From the NCBI GenBank assembly GCA_012511645.1, contig JAAZFP010000378.1, forward strand, positions 1 through 6,904: a stretch of DNA of 6,904 nucleotides, written 5' to 3'. Positions 5,586 to 6,904 of the stretch are shown piece after piece; positions within the stretch are counted from its first letter, which is position 1; the number at the start of each line of letters is the position of its first letter. Source of the stretch: Microbacteriaceae bacterium. GTDB taxonomy: Bacteria; Actinomycetota; Actinomycetes; Actinomycetales; Microbacteriaceae. The position numbers and the translations under genes were made by a program. The notes below the pieces were generated by a model that had not been told where the DNA came from, ran no database searches, and saw nothing but the letters and a program-made list of their open reading frames with translations.

Positions 5586-6904
5586 GCGGGTGTGCTCCTT
5601 TGAGCGAGGTATTCATGGTCAGTGAGTGCGACTGATGGCTGCGGCGCAGCAGACTGCTGCACCCAGGCTCTGCGACTGCCTTGGTCTGGGTCCGTCGTCG
5701 CATAGTCGCGACGCGCGTGAGCACCGCGCGACTCCGTGCGCTCGAGCGCCGCTTGAGCGACCATTCCTGCAAGCTCAGCAGCCGGACTGTGCTGCTGAGT
5801 AGCCAGACTCTGCACCAGCCGAAGTCCCTGCTCGTCGCGCTCGATCGCGAGGTACTCATCGATCGCGGCCTGCAGCGAATTTGCGGGGGCACTGCCTGCC
5901 GTGAGCTCACAGGTGGTGCCAGCCGGCGCGCGATCGCGCATCGGCTCGGAATCGGGAACGCCATGGTTCCGAGCCCCGAGCGATTCGGCTTTTTGCGCGA
6001 GATTCGCAGCCGCCGATCCGAGCTGCCACTGGCGCGAGGTCGGCGAGTCGCGAAGGTAGCGCACCGCGGCGCCGGCTGCTCGGCGCCCAAAGACGAGCCC
6101 TTCGAGCAGCGAGTTCGAGGCGAGCCGGTTCGCACCGTGCACCCCGGTCGATGCGACCTCGCCCACCGCAAAGAGCCCCGGCACACTGCTTCGGCCTTCT
6201 GTGTCGGTCAGGACACCGCCCATCGTGTAGTGGGCAGCGGGCGCGACGGGCACCGGTTCACGGCTCCAGTCAACACCGATCGCGCGGGTCGAAGCGGTGA
6301 TCGATGGGAAGCGCGCCGCGAGTATTCCGACGCCACCCTCCCGTTCGATACCGGTGGCGTCCAGCCAGACGCGTGAGCCCGCACAGAGTTGCCGATGCGC
6401 CGCGCGAGACACAATATCTCGTGGCGCGAGCTCGGCCGCCTCGTGCTCGGACACCATGAACCGCTCGCCGGCGTCGTTGCGCAGCACCGCGCCCGCCCCA
6501 CGCACCGCCTCTGACACGAGCGCGCCCGAGCCTTCGAGCACGGTGGGGTGAAACTGCACGAACTCAAGGTCTGCAATGGCAGCACCGACATGGGCCGCCA
6601 GCACGACGCCCTCACCGCGCGCGCCCGGGTGATTTGACGTGCGACCATAGAGCGCTCCGTATCCACCGGTTGCGAGCACAACCGCGTCGGCTCTGACGAC
6701 ACTCAGCTCACCGCTCACGCTGCGCAAGACCGCGCCGGTGACCACGTTGGCGTCACTCAGCAGCGATACCGCCGTGGTGTCAGCTGCGAGCATGATGCGA
6801 CCTCGCTGCACCTCGTGCACGAGCCTCGCCGCGAGAAAGGCATGCAGCGCCGCGCCGGTGCGATCCTCGCCAGCGTGCACGACACGCGCAAGACTATCGG
6901 CCGC
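5579..6904 (-). CDS. nadB: L-aspartate oxidase (5' partial)
   Basis: This FAD enzyme oxidises L-aspartate to iminoaspartate, which quinolinate synthase (NadA) condenses with dihydroxyacetone phosphate. The frame is open to the right edge, so 441 residues are visible. The N-terminal roughly 100 residues, with the FAD-binding GxGxxG, are outside the window. The first residues, AADSLARVVHAGEDRTGAAL, match the family 'HAGGDATG' region. Catalytic residues of the fumarate reductase/aspartate oxidase group can be seen: His119 in VQFHPTV, Arg162 in LAPRDIVSRA, His225 in AAHYTMGG and Arg260 in GANRLASNSLLEG. After a low-complexity linker of about 60 residues comes the helical C-terminal domain, ending with RTESRGAHARRDY. 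The GTG at 6878-6880 is an internal codon, not the start. The stop overlaps the nadC start by 7 nt, so the two are co-translated. The nadA gene and the operon promoter are probably beyond the edge. Confidence 0.96.
   Translation of the reverse strand, partial: AADSLARVVHAGEDRTGAALHAFLAARLVHEVQRGRIMLAADTTAVSLLSDANVVTGAVLRSVSGELSVVRADAVVLATGGYGALYGRTSNHPGARGEGVVLAAHVGAAIADLEFVQFHPTVLEGSGALVSEAVRGAGAVLRNDAGERFMVSEHEAAELAPRDIVSRAAHRQLCAGSRVWLDATGIEREGGVGILAARFPSITASTRAIGVDWSREPVPVAPAAHYTMGGVLTDTEGRSSVPGLFAVGEVASTGVHGANRLASNSLLEGLVFGRRAAGAAVRYLRDSPTSRQWQLGSAAANLAQKAESLGARNHGVPDSEPMRDRAPAGTTCELTAGSAPANSLQAAIDEYLAIERDEQGLRLVQSLATQQHSPAAELAGMVAQAALERTESRGAHARRDYATTDPDQGSRRAWVQQSAAPQPSVALTDHEYLAQRSTPAC
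5595..5601 (-). promoter_or_regulatory. Strong ribosome binding site of nadC inside nadB
   Basis: On the minus strand AAAGGAG (plus-strand CTCCTTT at 5595-5601) lies 9 nt before the nadC ATG. It sits within the last codons of nadB and is the best Shine-Dalgarno match in the window. It fixes the nadC start. Confidence 0.8.

Noticed and set aside
6878..6880. GTG as the start of nadB
   Set aside because: The frame stays open to the window edge and the upstream residues match the conserved family region, so the true start is outside the window.

Overview
The window is GC-rich, densely packed DNA that looks like a high-GC Gram-positive chromosome. The best guess is an actinomycete of the Micrococcales, possibly Microbacteriaceae. 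This rests on the strong G/C bias at third codon positions, the SufS/SufU pair typical of Gram-positive bacteria, and a DUF4192 protein, a family found mainly in Actinomycetota. The genus cannot be fixed from the sequence alone.

Plus strand, left part: the window opens inside the last two membrane helices of a transporter, probably of the major facilitator superfamily (1-212). After a gap of 99 nt comes sufS (312-1610), a class II cysteine desulfurase. It is joined by an ATGA overlap to sufU (1607-2086), its zinc-dependent sulfur-transfer partner. A 94-nt gap leads to a DUF4192 protein of unknown function (2181-3653).

Minus strand, right part: a compact NAD-biosynthesis operon reads leftward. 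It contains nadB (6904-5579, 5' end outside the window), nadC (5585-4722) and a class I NifS/IscS-like cysteine desulfurase (4719-3562). nadB and nadC overlap by 7 nt, and nadC and the desulfurase are 2 nt apart. NadB and NadC supply two of the three steps from aspartate to nicotinate mononucleotide. The missing step, NadA, is an Fe-S enzyme whose gene is probably just beyond the right edge. The desulfurase is best read as the sulfur donor for the NadA cluster.

The two transcription units converge. The last 92 nt of the DUF4192 gene and of the class I desulfurase gene overlap on opposite strands. The theme of the window is sulfur mobilisation for Fe-S clusters (two different cysteine desulfurases) next to de novo NAD synthesis.

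No RNA gene, mobile element, CRISPR array or phage signature was seen, and no gene-free stretch exceeds about 100 nt. I see no evidence of an undescribed system. The points worth a second look are the gene arrangement, the convergent overlap and the uncharacterised DUF4192 protein.
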